From NCBI GenBank assembly GCA_905221605.1, contig CAJNDS010002512.1, forward strand, positions 1,062,360 to 1,126,359: a DNA stretch of 64,000 nt. The letters are read 5' to 3'. Below are positions 21,683-34,816 of the stretch, one piece after another (the first letter of the stretch is position 1; every line of letters starts with the position of its first letter). The notes under the pieces were generated by a model, which searched no databases, had not been told where the DNA came from, and was given only the letters and a program-made list of their open reading frames with translations. The position numbers and the translations under genes are program-made. The stretch comes from Symbiodinium natans. Its lineage: Eukaryota; Sar; Dinophyceae; Suessiales; Symbiodiniaceae.

Positions 21683-24600
21683 ACCCTAGCCTGAACCAAA
21701 GCCATCCTCCTGCGAGGCCTCTGCTCCTGCAAGGCGGCCCTCGGAGTCCTCCACCTCCAGCCGAGGTGCGGTTCCCCATACCCGCAAAGGTTTCAAGGAG
21801 GACTGAAAAAAGGGGACTTGGGGATTTCGGTCTTGCTACTGGGCAGACGCAAGCACCACCCTCTCACCCTCCGTCCGAATGTGGGCGTAGAAGTTGAGGG
21901 CTTGGGAGCTACAGCACCTAGAACCTCGGACGAACTCAAAGCTCCTAGGTGACCGCCGCCCTGCGCCAGGTGCCAGCATCTCATGCAGCACCCGCTCGAT
22001 TATCCGACGCTCCTTTTTGGTGCATCAAGCCGAGGTACAAGCTGTTGATTTGAATGTTTTGTTTTGTAAGCCTCAAGCTGTTGAGAAAGCTCACCGGAAG
22101 AAGGCAATTCTGCCAGTGGCGGTCAGATGAACCTGTACCCATACCGGCACCTTCCTGGCTTAGTGAGAAGTCCTCGATTGTATAAGGCTTAAAACTGTAA
22201 GCAAGCCCAGGATCAGATGCTCGGGAGCGCATGAGGAGGAGAGTTGGGCAAAGCTTGGCACCGCGATTCAAAGTCAGATTTGACGGTTTTCCCATCGAAG
22301 TGTTTCAGAAGTTCAAGGCCGGGAATTTGCGTAGATAAGTGGCGATGACGCGGCCTTCCAGCCAAGTGCTGCTCTCAGGCTGTTTTCATGTTTCTCGTCC
22401 CTGAAGAACTCAGATTGCAAGGCATCAACCATGAAAGACCTCCGGTTGGAGAACTCGCAGAAGTGTGACGTGGAGGACTCAGAAGGCGCGCTGGCTGGAA
22501 TTGGACAGTCCGGCTGTAGTCCATGCCACTAGTAAAATGCTGCGCTTCGGGATGCCAGCCTGTGAATCCCGAAGCCAAACCAGCAGCGATTCTTTGCAGC
22601 TCAGCTTATCCCTTAAACACTGAGCGTGACTTGCACGTTTTGCTACACAGCTTCAGAGTCTGTTGTGACGTTTGTCAATTTCACCTGGCATGCTACAGCA
22701 TCTGTAGATCCGAAACCCAGCCCATGCGCAAGCACCGCTGGGTTGTTGCCAACGCAAGAACATGTGCATTCCCCAATGTAGATTGGGGGGGGGGGGGATA
22801 TATACTCCAGGTCCCTCACGCAGAGCGCGCCGGGCTTCCCCCGAAAGTGAAAGCCCACAGCCTGATCAAGATTGACCTTCTTGAATCTCCAGCTCACAGG
22901 CCGCAGTGTTTCCAGCGACATTCGGCCTCGAAAGCCCCGGCCGCCCATGGCAGCGGTTCTGCAGGGCTCATCAAGCATCCTGGCTAAGTGTGTTTACTTC
23001 AAAAGCAGCTTAAAGCACGCTAGAATCTGCTAGAAGTCGCATATATCTTCTCAAGCGTAGGCAGAACACAGCACACCTAGTGATGCTATGTCTCTCAATT
23101 ACAAAGGTCTCCAAAAGCTGCACACATATCGATTGCAACAACATTGCACTGTGGCAAGGTCATGTTTCCCTGATTATCATTTCTTTGGTTGTGCTGTTAC
23201 GGCTGGATGAACACCTCACAATTTAGGGTCAGACGCAGACCTCTCTCGTAGGACGCTTTTGAAAAACAAGGGCGATCACCGGGTCAAGTGCTCAGCGAAG
23301 CTCGGCGTTGGTGCGACGCAGGCGATGTAGTGGGTTCATGTTCATTTGCTGCAGGCCGACTGGTGTAATCCTGGCACTCGGGTCGTTGAGCAGGGGCTAT
23401 GCAGGTACCGCCATAGCTCAAGTTAAATGAGGCAAAAATACAGGTAGACCTATTACAAGGTGCTGTCGCCCCTCGAGTGCCCTGGCCAGGACTCTCAATC
23501 CTTAAAGCCCAAGACACTGTATCCCAGCACGTCGCGGTAAGGGTCCCATGACTTCACACAAATAAATCACCATGAGAACCCATGACAGCAAAGAGCGTGG
23601 GCTCCTTGTTGTTGCCATGTCCTGCCCAAATCCCCATCAAGAATGCAGCTTCCATCGAAAGCCTTCACCTCCATCTGCGAAAGCCTGTAAAGACCAAGCT
23701 CAGAAATTCGGTGCTTTACAGCCCTCTGAAAGCACTCCGAGAACCATGTGGAATCTATGTTCCTGACAGGCAACTCCACGGGTGTGCTCCGGGTCGACCA
23801 AAAACTGACACAGGCTCCATAAACTTTGCGGCAGGGCTTTGGAATTAGTTATTCAGGCAAGCCTCCCAGCCCCACCAGACCCCACACCTCCCAGAAGCCA
23901 CGTACCCCAAACTCTGCGAGTTAATAACAAAGCATTTGAGTAGCACAAGCCCTCCCAACTTCTCCCAAAATCCAGAGAAAATTGGGGAAGAGGGCGTGGC
24001 TTTGCTTGTGGCTGAGAAGTCTGGTGCAATGAGGCCCCTTCGGTGGTGCTTTTATGTGCGCAGGAGTTGTGGGGGTTCAGGAGTGCAGGCGGAAACCCAA
24101 AAGTTCTGAAAACCAGCTCCCCTTTCCAGCAGCATGCCCACCCCTGTAAAGTGACCCCCTGCGGGCTCTTTGCCCAAAGGATCTTTGGGCACACCTCAGA
24201 CACCCTAAATCCTTGATTGCGGAAGAGAGCCTTTGACAGGATCAGGGGCTCTCCGAGCAGTCCCCTACAGGTAGCAGTTCTGTGACTCGGCAAGCGTGGC
24301 AGCAAGCGTGCTCTTAAGTAGTGGATCCGAAGGGCCTCTGATTCTTAACGCCGGTGAACCAACTGTTTGGATTCGGGGTGTTGAGGTTGGGGATTTTACT
24401 GAACTGCGGCTTCTTTAGAGTGGACATTCATCGCGTTTTGGGATGCCGCTGTGGCGCTTTGGTCTTGCAGAGGTGTCCCAATTGTCCCGAGGAACGGCTC
24501 CCGAAGCCAACCCTCACGCCGGTGCTGCGCTGCCGCTGAGGTGAAGGCGCAGGGATTTTAAACTCGCCTGGGCCTAGACCAGAGGCAAATAACGAAAGCT

Positions 24601-25499
24601 GCTTTTCAGATCCGCGCACAGCAGACCGAGTGTCGCTCGCAGAGCCTTGTAGCAAAGCACATGGCTTTGACAAGTTAGGCCACGCAGCCGTTCCGTTCCA
24701 AAGGGCTGCGCATGATTGCGCTCTGCTCATGCTGCGTAAGATTGTGCAAGGTAGGTATCATCTTTGCTAACTTTCTTACTGCATAGCACAACTGTGCCGA
24801 GGTGGGTACAGTCGGCAACCAACCTTGGGATGTCACAAGTTTCATCCCAGAAGCCATCTGTAAAGGCAGATGTTTGAAGCACAGGCGCGGTTTCTATGGA
24901 CTCGACTACTGCATGGCCTTTATGGGAGAAAAGCATCTCACTTTGAGCCATGATGCGTGCTGAAGCCATCACGCCAGAGAAAGCTGCGATGCTGTTGAAG
25001 GGGATTGAAGGGGATGCCATGTGAACGTGCTGCCGAAGAAGTGTTCGAGTACATAGAAGGTCCGAGTCAAGGGCGATGATGTGTTGTATCACAGTCTAGT
25101 CCGGTTATCTACGCACAATGTCTCGAACAGGTCAACAATGACAGTGCCGATCTCACATAGTTACACTATGCAACAAGAATGGCTGGCAGCATTTCCATCC
25201 GGGCCGTCAGCCTGTATGCACTACTGCTCTTGATACCAGTGATCACAACGTGTTTTCTTCATTTTTGGCTTTCTAGCTTTTGTTGCTCTTTTCCTGCATT
25301 TGGGATCCGTGTCGTCGCGGTGGAAGAGTTCACCCTTCCATGGATGCAACGGAGGAGGACTGATCGTCATCGCACCGTGTGGGCGTTCATGAAACAGATT
25401 CCCTTGCAAGATGCCCATCCAAGATAGCCGGTCTCGAAGGAACGAAGTACATCTGCATTCTATGTGTCTGTGCTGCATGTCCCACCTTGAACTCAAGAG

Positions 25500-25562
25500 T
25501 CCCTAAACCCTAAGCCCGACAACTCTAAACCCTAAAACCCTAAAACCCTAAACCCAACAAAC
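25500..25562. repeat. Interstitial CCCTAAA repeat cluster
   Basis: Imperfect CCCTAAA/CCCTAAAA copies. Confidence 0.93.
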
Positions 25563-26698
25563 CCCGAGCCTCCAAATTTAAAAGGATTCCGGAGCCGATG
25601 ATCGCCTTGAAGAGGCCTTGGGCCTTGGGATTGGGGACAACTGTTACAAGGGCCCACAGCTCTCGGCCGCTAACGGACCATGTACGTCAGGATTCAGGGT
25701 TCTCCGAGGATTAGGCGGGTGTCTGGCAGTCAGCAAGTCCAGCTTCAAAAAGGGTTCTGGAGAACCATGGCGAACTTGCGCCGTTTGCCAGTTTGAGTGG
25801 TATGCCGGGGGGTCTCGGGTCCCATCATACCTCGAATCGCCCTGTCATTACAGGGGTGCAATATGACCTCAGCATGTGCGCAACTCCTTCCGGGACTTGC
25901 CAGCTTCCGGTGCCGCGAGATTTTACTTCCAAAGTCTTCACCAGTCACCCTAAAAAGAACCTAATCGGACCTCATCCTCCCCAAGCCTGGACCAAGCCTC
26001 GAGCTCCCGAAAGCTAAACATTGACATGCCTTTCGCGCAGCAAAGCCCAACTGCCGCCCAAAACCCAAGGGTCTCACAGAACCTCACACTGCACCTTAGG
26101 ATTTTGTGGCCCTAAGCCCCATAAAGATACGCATACAAGGGCCTAATGCCAAGGCCCTGCGGCCACTCCTGGATCTTGCAAATCGGTCACCGTCCACACC
26201 TTCAACCGTGGACTTTGTCGGGACCTTGTGAGCTTGTTGCATCTTAGGCGGCTGTGTTTGGCAGAAGGACGGCCGATTTTTGGCCTGGGCCCTTGCTGTT
26301 CCGTTACCTCTTTCACCACAAATGCCTTCGGCCCAAAGCAAGAAATCAATGCACTCTCGGGCCCATTCCTGGCAAAAGCTACCAGTGTGCCCACCTTTTC
26401 TAACGAAAAAGCAGGACTGGCCCAACCCATCGGATAGCAAATAAGAGCAGATTACGATATTCAAAACATATAGTGACAGGATACCGGAGTCTGTTCGTAA
26501 TGCGCTAACAGCGGCTTTTGGACATCAACGCCGCCATTCGAAAAGAGAATGAAAACCCGACAAGGGCATCTGGCTCTCATGCGATCTGCAGAATTTTCAA
26601 AATATTGTCGTCATTTCTCGTCCTTTGGGGCCGTGTGGCATTCTGAGAGTGCGGGGGCTCCTAGGGTCGGGTACTCAGAGCATCCTCGTTGCGCGCAG

Positions 26699-26755
26699 GT
26701 CATGCGCGTTGTGGGATGGGAAGTCATCGAACGTCTCACGTGTATGCTGGCTCAG
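26699..26755 (+). CDS. Exon-like segment, unassigned
   Basis: Flanked by CGCAG^G and CTCAG^GT, 19 codons in phase 0: VMRVVGWEVIERLTCMLAQ. Splice pair and composition are good; the gene is unknown. Confidence 0.35.
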
Positions 26756-27004
26756 GTGCATCCAACGCCCGCTTTGCTGAAGTACCAGAGTCCCAGGCAA
26801 TGAGTACAATGAGTATTGGAGATATTTGGAGGGCTGTGCAAGAGAGTGTTGCAGGGTGACCTTGTTGTGTGCCAAAACCAGCGACCGGTTCAGGAGCTTC
26901 TCTCGAAAATGGACTGTGCCACTGTTGTACTCTAGAGCAGTCGTTGGGTTGCCTATGGCAGGCAAAAGCGAGCTCGGCTGGGTGCCATCCTCAGCATTGC
27001 CAAG

Positions 27005-27053
27005 GGGCTCTGGTCGAGGGAAGTGTTGTCGTCGTGGGACCAGCTTCTGCCGG
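27005..27053 (+). CDS. Exon-like segment with P-loop-like motif
   Basis: After GCCAAG^G, reads ALVEGSVVVVGPASAG up to a GA donor at 27054. A hydrophobic strand followed by GPASAG, with GK next if read through, resembles a Walker A loop (GxxxxGK) as in ABC or dynamin-like NTPases. The Ser/Thr of the motif would have to come from the next exon, which was not found. Confidence 0.3.
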
Positions 27054-27227
27054 GAAAGGGGAGCGCAGCATTCTCAAATTTCCCGCTATGTCTATGCACA
27101 TTCCACATGGGCATGCTTCAGAAGTGTTTAAATTCATTTTAAAGTCAGCATGAGAAGCACTAGGTGGCAGAATAGTTTGTGCAGGCCAGAAGCGGATGCA
27201 ATCCCTATCTGACCAGCCGTACATTTC

Positions 27228-27857
27228 TTGGAGAGCTGCAGCCCACTCCAAACTTTCAACCTCTCTTGTCAAATCGTCTCGTCAAGCAGAGCTCAGCAGT
27301 TTCCAGGCCGGGTGTCCACCACGTCCACCACAGATGAGATGCTTCTGCAGGCCCTCCACAATCGCACTGCACTCCAATTACCGTTCCCGATTTGCCGACC
27401 GCTTCTGATACCCGCCTACCGGCTGCACGTTTCTAGCCTTGAGAGCCTTTGTCTTGCTACTCACTTTCCTTTGTCACAGTTATTGAGAGAAGCACATGCG
27501 TTGCCGTTAAACCCCCACAGCAACACGGAAGTCTCCTGCATTGTCCAACAGCTGGCTGTGCATTCCAAGGCTCCCCAGGTTTGGGAATTTGGAGTTGAAC
27601 GCTGCCATCAATTTTACGAGTTTATCCTGCTTGGGATCAAGAGCGCTCTAGACTTGCCCTCAAGGGAACATATGGTCCATGCTGCCTATTCATTATACAG
27701 ACGAAAAATGGAACTCTACACCAATGTAAGAGTCATAAGAGTCCCAAGCCTTGCGTTTCCAAACATGCTCCGCCGAGAAACCTCAACTGACGAGCAGAAG
27801 CGACAGACATTGCCATGGCTCTTGCAGTGCAATGCACGACTTTTTCTTGTCTTTTGA
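27228..27857 (+). other. 209-codon open frame, probably non-coding
   Basis: Longest frame outside simple repeats. No signal peptide, domain or family motif was seen, and it ends at a CCCTAAA island. Could be a chance frame or an unsplit exon. Confidence 0.2.
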
Positions 27858-28066
27858 CCCTAAACCCCAAACCCTAAACCCTCAACCCGAAATCCTAAAC
27901 CCTAAACCCTTGCTATTCCGAAGCGCCCTTGTTGCCGAGCTGCACGCGCCAGTCGAAGTCGCCTGCCCCGAAGAGCCAGCGATGGCTTTCTCTGCCACTT
28001 GCACAGCGACGGGAATTACCACACCAATACTTTTTAGTTTAGGGTTTAGGGTTCTAGGGTTTAGGG
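27857..28066. repeat. CCCTAAA and inverted TTTAGGG islands
   Basis: CCCTAAACCC copies at 27857-27908 and TTTAGGG-orientation copies at 28033-28066, so the two islands are in opposite orientation about 130 bp apart. Confidence 0.93.
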
Positions 28067-28423
28067 CATGAGCTGTAATGGCTTAGGAATACCTCGTTGC
28101 TCGCTGGAGACCGCAGGCAAAGTTCAGCGAAAGTCAGATGCAGATTGGACTGGCGCACGATCACTAGGTAGCCGGGGGCCAGAATTCCGAAGACTCGACC
28201 TTGTCATCAAAGCCCAGGACTCCGACGCGTTCGGTGGGGGATGAAACCATGGGAGGCATCTGAACTGCAACATACTGCGAAGATGTTACCCTCAACCCTA
28301 AACCCTAATTACGTCTGACTGGCCCTCTGGGCTCAGCTAGGCGGGTGGAAAAAATGACGTCTGAACATGTTGAGATCGATGTCCTCGACTAAACCCCTCC
28401 GCTTTGTATGAACCCCCCCCCCA

Positions 28424-28512
28424 CCCCCTAACATCGAATACTCCCCATACGTTATAATTTAACAAGAATGGGAGTATTTAATATTCGGAGTGTAGTTTAT
28501 AATGTTAGGGGG
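28424..28512. repeat. Inverted repeat (hairpin)
   Basis: CCCCCTAACAT at 28424-28434 is repeated inverted as ATGTTAGGGGG at 28502-28512, with an inner pair AATACTCCCC / GGGAGTATT. An AT-rich loop sits in the middle. Possible foldback or MITE remnant. Confidence 0.75.
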
Positions 28513-28814
28513 AGGGGAGTACCCGCAAAGGTCTATCAAGGTATTGAAGGTTCCGCTCAGCCCAGGCACACCTCGCACACCCGGGGTCAACTCCAAGGAC
28601 TCGACTGGGAAGGCGGGGGGGGAGCGTGTGACCTGTCCAGGGTTTATGCGAGCAGAATGAAGAATAGGGCATGACAAAACAACACACGGCAAGGAACACC
28701 AAACCCGAGAACCTCAGGCTGAGTCGACTGTCTAAGCATTAGCAAAATCCAACCACCTAAGCTTGCTGCATGAGGCAAACCCGAAGCAGGTCAGACCGGA
28801 GTAAGAAGGGATGT

Positions 28815-28985
28815 GCTCACCCAGACAGACGCAAACACGGGCACCGGTACTGGCACAGGACAGGCACAAGCACAGGCACAAGCACAGGCACAGGCACACA
28901 GAGACAGACACAGGGAGATGGAGAGAGCCTGTGCGCGTGGGGGGGTCTTCCGGCGCCTCAAGCCGTGTAGAAGCAGAAGAAGATG

Positions 28986-29034
<49 letters not shown>

Positions 29035-30115
29035 GGAGAGAGCGAGAGAGCGAGAGAGCGAGAGAGCGAGAGAGCGAGAGAGCCATCGGGCACAAGACAA
29101 AGACCCTAACACTCCGGGCACCCAACATGGGGGCCCCCTTCTCACTCGAACTGGACGGAAACAGCGGGCCGTCGTGGCCAGGGTCCTCCCTCTGGGGGGC
29201 TTCTTCGCTGTGTAGAAGAAGAAGAAGGCCGAGAGACAGAGAGAGACAGAGAGAGACAGAGAGCGACAGAGAGAGAAAGAGAGAGAGACATGGAGAGAGG
29301 GAGAGACAGGGGAAGACAGAGAGAGACAGAGCCCGCTGCGAAAAATGCAGAGTAGGTCACTGAGGCACGGGCAGGGGGAACTGCACCAAGGTAAGTGGTA
29401 ACACTAAGGACATACTAAGGTGACAAAGGGGGGAGAGCAGCCGGATTTTCGCCCAGTCGGGGAAACCTCACATTTCACCAACAAAGGGACGACTTGACCG
29501 GACTAGGCGCGCCCGCGCGCGCGGAGGGCTTTCGGGCCCTTCAAGCCCTGAAGAAGAAGAAGAAGAAGAAGAAGAAGAAGAAGAAGAAGAAGAAGAAGAA
29601 GAAGAAGAAGAAGAAGAAGAGAGAGACAGAGGGGTCCGATGGGGCTCCTTCATGCCCAGCAGCAGAAGAAGAAGAAGCAGAAGAAGAAGAAGAAGAAGAC
29701 ACAGAGAGGCATAGGGAGGCAGAGAGAGGCAGAGAGAGGCAGAGAGAGGCAGAGAGAGGCAGAGAGAGGCAGAGAGAGGCAGAGAGAGGCAGAGAGAGGC
29801 AGAGAGGGAGACAGACGCACATTGCGCGGGGGGGCCCCCCAAGAAAGAAAGAATGAATGAAAGAGAGAAAGAACAAAGGCGCAAAGGGAGAAGAGAGAGA
29901 CCGAGAGAGACGGGGACAGAGACGGAGGGAGACAGAGAGAGACATAGAGAGACACAGAGAGACACGGAGAGACATATAGAGACGCAGAGAGACACAGTGA
30001 GACACAGTGAGGCAGAGACAGACACTAGAGAGACAGAGAGAGGCAGGTAGAGAGGCTGAGACAGAGAGGCGCAGAGGCACAGAGGCCGACAAACACAAAC
30101 ATACGTACACGTACA
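28815..30115. repeat. Purine-rich simple-repeat domain
   Basis: Successive blocks on one strand: CAGGCA/CACAGG (28850-28915), (GA)n with CGAGAGAG (28985-29085), GACAGAGA (29230-29330), (GAA)n (29549-29619), a 10-bp GGCAGAGAGA array (29717-29807) and GACACAGA repeats (29900-30060). The poly-Leu/Ser and Arg/Glu frames through it are artefacts. Confidence 0.96.
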
Positions 30116-32873
30116 GACACACACGTTTGCATCCATCTGTAGCCAACCCCTTCTTTTCTGCATGTCGGGTGGTCCTTCAGCCCTAAACGCTGTGGCTTGA
30201 GCTCCAGGCCAGGCTGAGCCTGGACCAGGCACTGGAGAAGTAGCTGGGCATGCATCCCATGCAGGCATTCTTCTTTGGTGACTTTCAGCATTCCGGAGTT
30301 GGAAGTTTGCTGCAGGGCAACTGAACAGGTTGGCCCCATGACAGGATTGGGGATCAGCATGTGGGAAAAGCATAGAAGGAGCAAGGAGTGGGGCGCACAG
30401 TCACATTTGTAGCTTGGTGGCCTGCCCTTTGTATTGGCACGCCTCTCACTCACGACGCCCCCGACCAACCGTAAAGCCTAACAATTTCAGCCATGGCAAT
30501 ATATTTCTAGCAATCCTAAACCCGGTAAGGTTTTGACCAGGGTTTGCCCAGGACGCCCTCGCCCTCCGCGCGACCCGGTAAAACTGATTCCGCTGTGAAG
30601 CTGCAGCGGACAAACTCCAAGGAGTCACCACGCAAGGTTGGGAGTGGGCTTCGGGAGTTGTAGGCTTGTAACTTGAAAGACTTCTGCAGGACCTTGAGGC
30701 ATGGAGAACTTTGTAGGCTTCAGGGCATGAGTTGGGAGGTAAGGCCTTTGCTGCATGGCGCATCTCGTGGTTGCGCCCCTCCGTGCCCTGAGAGGTCACA
30801 GAGGGTGCGGCACCTTCGCAGCCACTCAAACTCCTGAAGGGCTTCGAGTTGGTCAACATCCTCGGGAAGAGCCTCGGGAAGCATGAAGCCAACATGGACT
30901 CAAGCCCATAAGATCCCAAAAGAAGTATGGGCATGTAACTGCAAAAAGACATTCCTTAGTCCACAAACGTACTGCCACAACAAGACAGAAGACTGTACAG
31001 AAGACATGAACCTAAGCGGATGCACTTCAAATGGCATCGGTGCCTGGCGGCTGCGGCCACTCCCACCACTTGTCAGGGTTTCCGCAGGGTGGTGTCTGGA
31101 GCGAACAGGCATCATGCAGTAATCTCCGAACAACATCAAGGAGCCACCCTTGTCAGCATGGGGAGCCCACAGACTTCACCTGTACGTGTGACGGCAGAAG
31201 GGGAAGTCAAACCAAAACTTACAAGAACAGACGTCAAAAGTCAAAAGTGTCATGCAGGACAGGCGAGAAAGACTAATGATATAAGAGCAGTACATCAAAG
31301 CTCAATATTTGCAAGAAATCTGCCTTCTGCATTTGGCACTGGGTTAGCTCCGTCAAGTGGTTGGTGCGCTGTGCGTTCTTGAACGCAGTGCGTGCATCGT
31401 CTCATCTCGCCGCTCGACGATTTCACCGCCAGCATGCACGCCGTCGAGTAGGTGAACAATGCTGGGCAGCCCATATAAAGATTCCAAAAGCCTGTCGCAG
31501 TTCTAAGTGTACAAAGGTCCACGTGGCCACAAGGCCACAATGCCGCAACACTTGCAGAGGCAGAGATCAGAACAGACCACAAAACTTCGTGGACCTCACA
31601 GTAGTTGCAGTGGTTGGGCTCTCACCTGAGGAGCGGCGAGCGCACGGTGATACAGGCACCACATGTCAGCGTTCTGGAGAGTGTAGAGACTGCCGTAGTG
31701 GTGCAGGAGAGACAGGTGCAAGTCAAGCTCTGTTTGCTTTGCAAAACTGCTGCGATTCTTTTCACGGAGCCATCGTCATCGCTTGTCACTCCAGGAGCAC
31801 TTCTAGCCACAATGAATCACGTCACTCTTGTTATCTTGTGTGGTGCTTCCATTAAACCTGCTAACGTGGTGAATAGGCTGCCATGGTTCCTCGATTCATT
31901 CCAAGAACTTGGCTAGCAACTTGCATGGCAGTCACCAGAATGCTTTCTCGCACCCGAACGACATATCAAAAACCCCAATGAGAACCGGTCCCCGCACCCT
32001 CTGCAGGCCAAGACTCCCCAGCAGGAGCAAGTGGTGGTTAAGGCCGATGCTGAGTTGGGCTACCGGGGTTCTTTGTTCTTCTGCCATTGCAGCATCCTCA
32101 CAAATCTAAGAGTCTAGCACTTTCACTTTGAACATGGGGTTTCTTTGCCATATAATTAGAACCTTGCCTAACAAAAGTTGAATGTGTGCCACATCCTGAC
32201 CTGATCATGTGATCTGCTCGAGATGTAGAAAGCATGTAAAACTGCCGATCGGTTCAATCTAAGCAGAACAGCCCCGCTGGCCGATCTACCCATCGCTACC
32301 GTTCCAGAGCATCATCTAGACCTAGAACTGAACCTAGACCCCACAATAGGCACACGGTCCCCGCTGAGTTCTGATATCCTTGGGCCTCGGGTGCTTCATG
32401 GCTCTTTTCACTGACTCAACGGGGCTCTTGACTCCCACATCTCCCAAGCCTGCAGTATCAGCCGAGAAGGCCCACGAAAGCCTCAGCTTTGCTCAAACCA
32501 GCCGGCCGTTGCAGACTTTAAGCCGCCCGTGCAACTGACGAGTGCATTTGGCATATTTGGCATCCTACACTCACTTCCAGTGCTTCAAGTTACAGGAATC
32601 CCGGCCTAACCCCGAAGCCCAACCCCATACCGGACAAGCACAAGATCAAGGATGCATCACAAGTCGCATGTCTTAGCTTCGGAAGTTGTTCCGGCTGCAC
32701 ATGCACTGAATCACGGAGCCCCCTTCATCCTTCTCGCTTCTTGCGAGCTCAAGCCCCTCAATCCCTAAACCCTAAGTCCTGCGAAGTCGTTTGCTACAAG
32801 CAGAAGGGTCGACGCAACGAACTAACTGATTCCAGGTAACACAGTTCAAAGGGATTCCAGCATCCTTTGGACC
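30116..32873. other. Non-coding or unrecognised stretch
   Basis: No exon chain recognised. Open frames of 100-168 codons on both strands overlap each other and lack motifs. Confidence 0.4.
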
Positions 32874-32927
32874 ATGTCGGATGGGCCGCACTTTGACGCG
32901 GACGTCGTGGTTGTGGGGGCTGGCCTT
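32874..32927 (+). CDS. Amine oxidase exon 1 (start, GxGxxG)
   Basis: MSDGPHFDADVVVVGAGL; GC donor at 32928. Joining to exon 2 restores GAGLAGLTAAR. Confidence 0.92.
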
Positions 32928-34785
32928 GCACCGTGCTCAGAAAACACTGGTTTGGGAACGGGATGGAACGCGTCTGCGCGATTCGTGGCTTTGGGGCCGG
33001 AGTTTGGATCTATCTCATATAAACCCTTGCAACCATCCTTGTGCCGGGGAGCCAAACGGTGGTTTCATACTTCACAGCCAGTTGATCATCTGAACTCCAG
33101 GGCTGACTGAGCAGAATCCTCAAGCAAGAAAGCAAAGCCCCGAATCAGGCATAAGCCCCGGCTTTGAACACCGAAATCTCTCGAAACCTCTATAGCAGCC
33201 TCTGGCATTGGTCGCTAAGGCGGGACTCACAGCTGCCAGAGTTTTGCGGGCCTTTGGGGGCCGCGCCATCGTGCTTGAGGCGCTGCTGCTCAGACTTCAG
33301 AAACTTTCGACAGTTAGCAGTGTCTTCAAGCCCGATCCGCTGCGACCCCCGAAGCCATTCCAAGCCCCCTTCTCAGCACCCCGAAAGGGCCTCTAAACCA
33401 TCTTTCCCTCCCAACACACCCCCCAAGATTGCGTCGCACGGATGTTGTTCAAATTCGAGGCGAGGCCCCGCCTGGGAGGTCGGGCGGCCACTGCTGAGCT
33501 CGGAGGAGGAGCTGTCTGCTCTCTCTGATTGCTCCCTTTAGGGAGGGTTGTCCAAATGTGCAGAAGAAGGGTGATTTGAGAAGGTTGAGGGGCAAGATTC
33601 GGAAAGACCCTTAGCGTTTCGGGAATGGTGGAGGGTCAATGCTTGTAGGGCTGAGGGATGATGAGGGCACCGCTATTGGGATAACTTTGAGGAGCTGTGG
33701 AGGCTTGGAGTTCATGCAAAGCTTTCCTTGAAGAATCTCCGAGATCCTTAGGACAGTTGGCATTTGCAAGCCTGGGGCCCTGGAATCAGGTGAGGACCGG
33801 CCAGATCTTCCCCCAGCACCTGTGGAGGAGGGCTGCACCGCGGCCACAGGTTTGTCAAAGGTTTGAGTGGTTCTGAGGTCTTACATGCTCAATAGAATGA
33901 TGCCGCCAAGGGTTTTAGATGAGCTTGTCGGCGCTGAGACAGCTTTGGATTTTGCATGGCTTCTATGGGGGCTGATTGGAACGGCTTTGTGAAAGTTTCA
34001 GAGTACTTGTTTGAGGCTTGGACTCCGATGTTTGCAGTGTTGCATGGTATGCTACGGCATTGGGAAGCAATTAAGCCTAGGACTTCTCTTACATGATGAT
34101 CTCGGCAAAGAGAAGATTCAAGTATTACTTTGAGAAAGTTCGCGGAACAAACAAACATGTGAATGTGCCTTTGTCACTCAAGTTTAACGTGACTGCTGGT
34201 CCTTCACAGCACCGCCATTCAGAGGCAACTACCTCCATGGGTGCAGCGAGGACCAGTGCGGGGCGGGGGGGGGGGGAAATAGCCTATCCTTCAAGGTTTT
34301 TAATGCTGCTTTTTAATGCTGCTTTATGTTTACGTGTTGGAGTTGTAGGATGTGAAGTCAGCCAGAGAGATCGACAAACTCAACTCCTGCACACCACCCC
34401 ACTGCCACTCTGCAGGGGGCTCTTTGATAGGCTTCGTGGAAAAACCAACCACCTTGTCTTCCCTCGTGGGTCCCGGGTGTGTTTCGTTGAGGTTGGGGGT
34501 TTCGTTTGTTGCGGGGGGGAGACCTTTCACCTTTCTGTAACAATGTCGGGTGGGGGAGGTACAAGTCGGGGCGGCATTCCAGTCCACACCACCGCAGTGC
34601 ATGTTTTTGCTACTTTTTGCCTCCTGCCTAAGCCCCCAAAGTGGTGGAAAAAAGAAATCTGCCCAGGAAGTGGCAATTGAGTGGGACGCCCCTGAAAACC
34701 AGGGGAACCCACCACAAACAGGACCCGGACATCGCGCGCCCCTGGGGGCGACTCTCCTCTTCGGGGGGGCCATGCGTGCAGGAGG

Positions 34786-34816
<31 letters not shown>

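Larger units (their letters stand above)
18063..26698. other. Gene-poor stretch
   Basis: No exon chain recognised on either strand. Contains C-rich runs (19015-19040, 21045-21105), CCCTAAA islands (21418-21682, 25500-25556) and a G10 run near 22788. Isolated open segments near 22030-22130, 23580-23770 and 24650-24750 have coding-like composition but no family signature. Confidence 0.5.

Noticed and set aside
28732-30468. Leu/Ser-rich and Arg/Glu-rich frames up to 301 codons
   Set aside because: They follow purine/pyrimidine simple repeats and are open on both strands only because the repeats lack stops.
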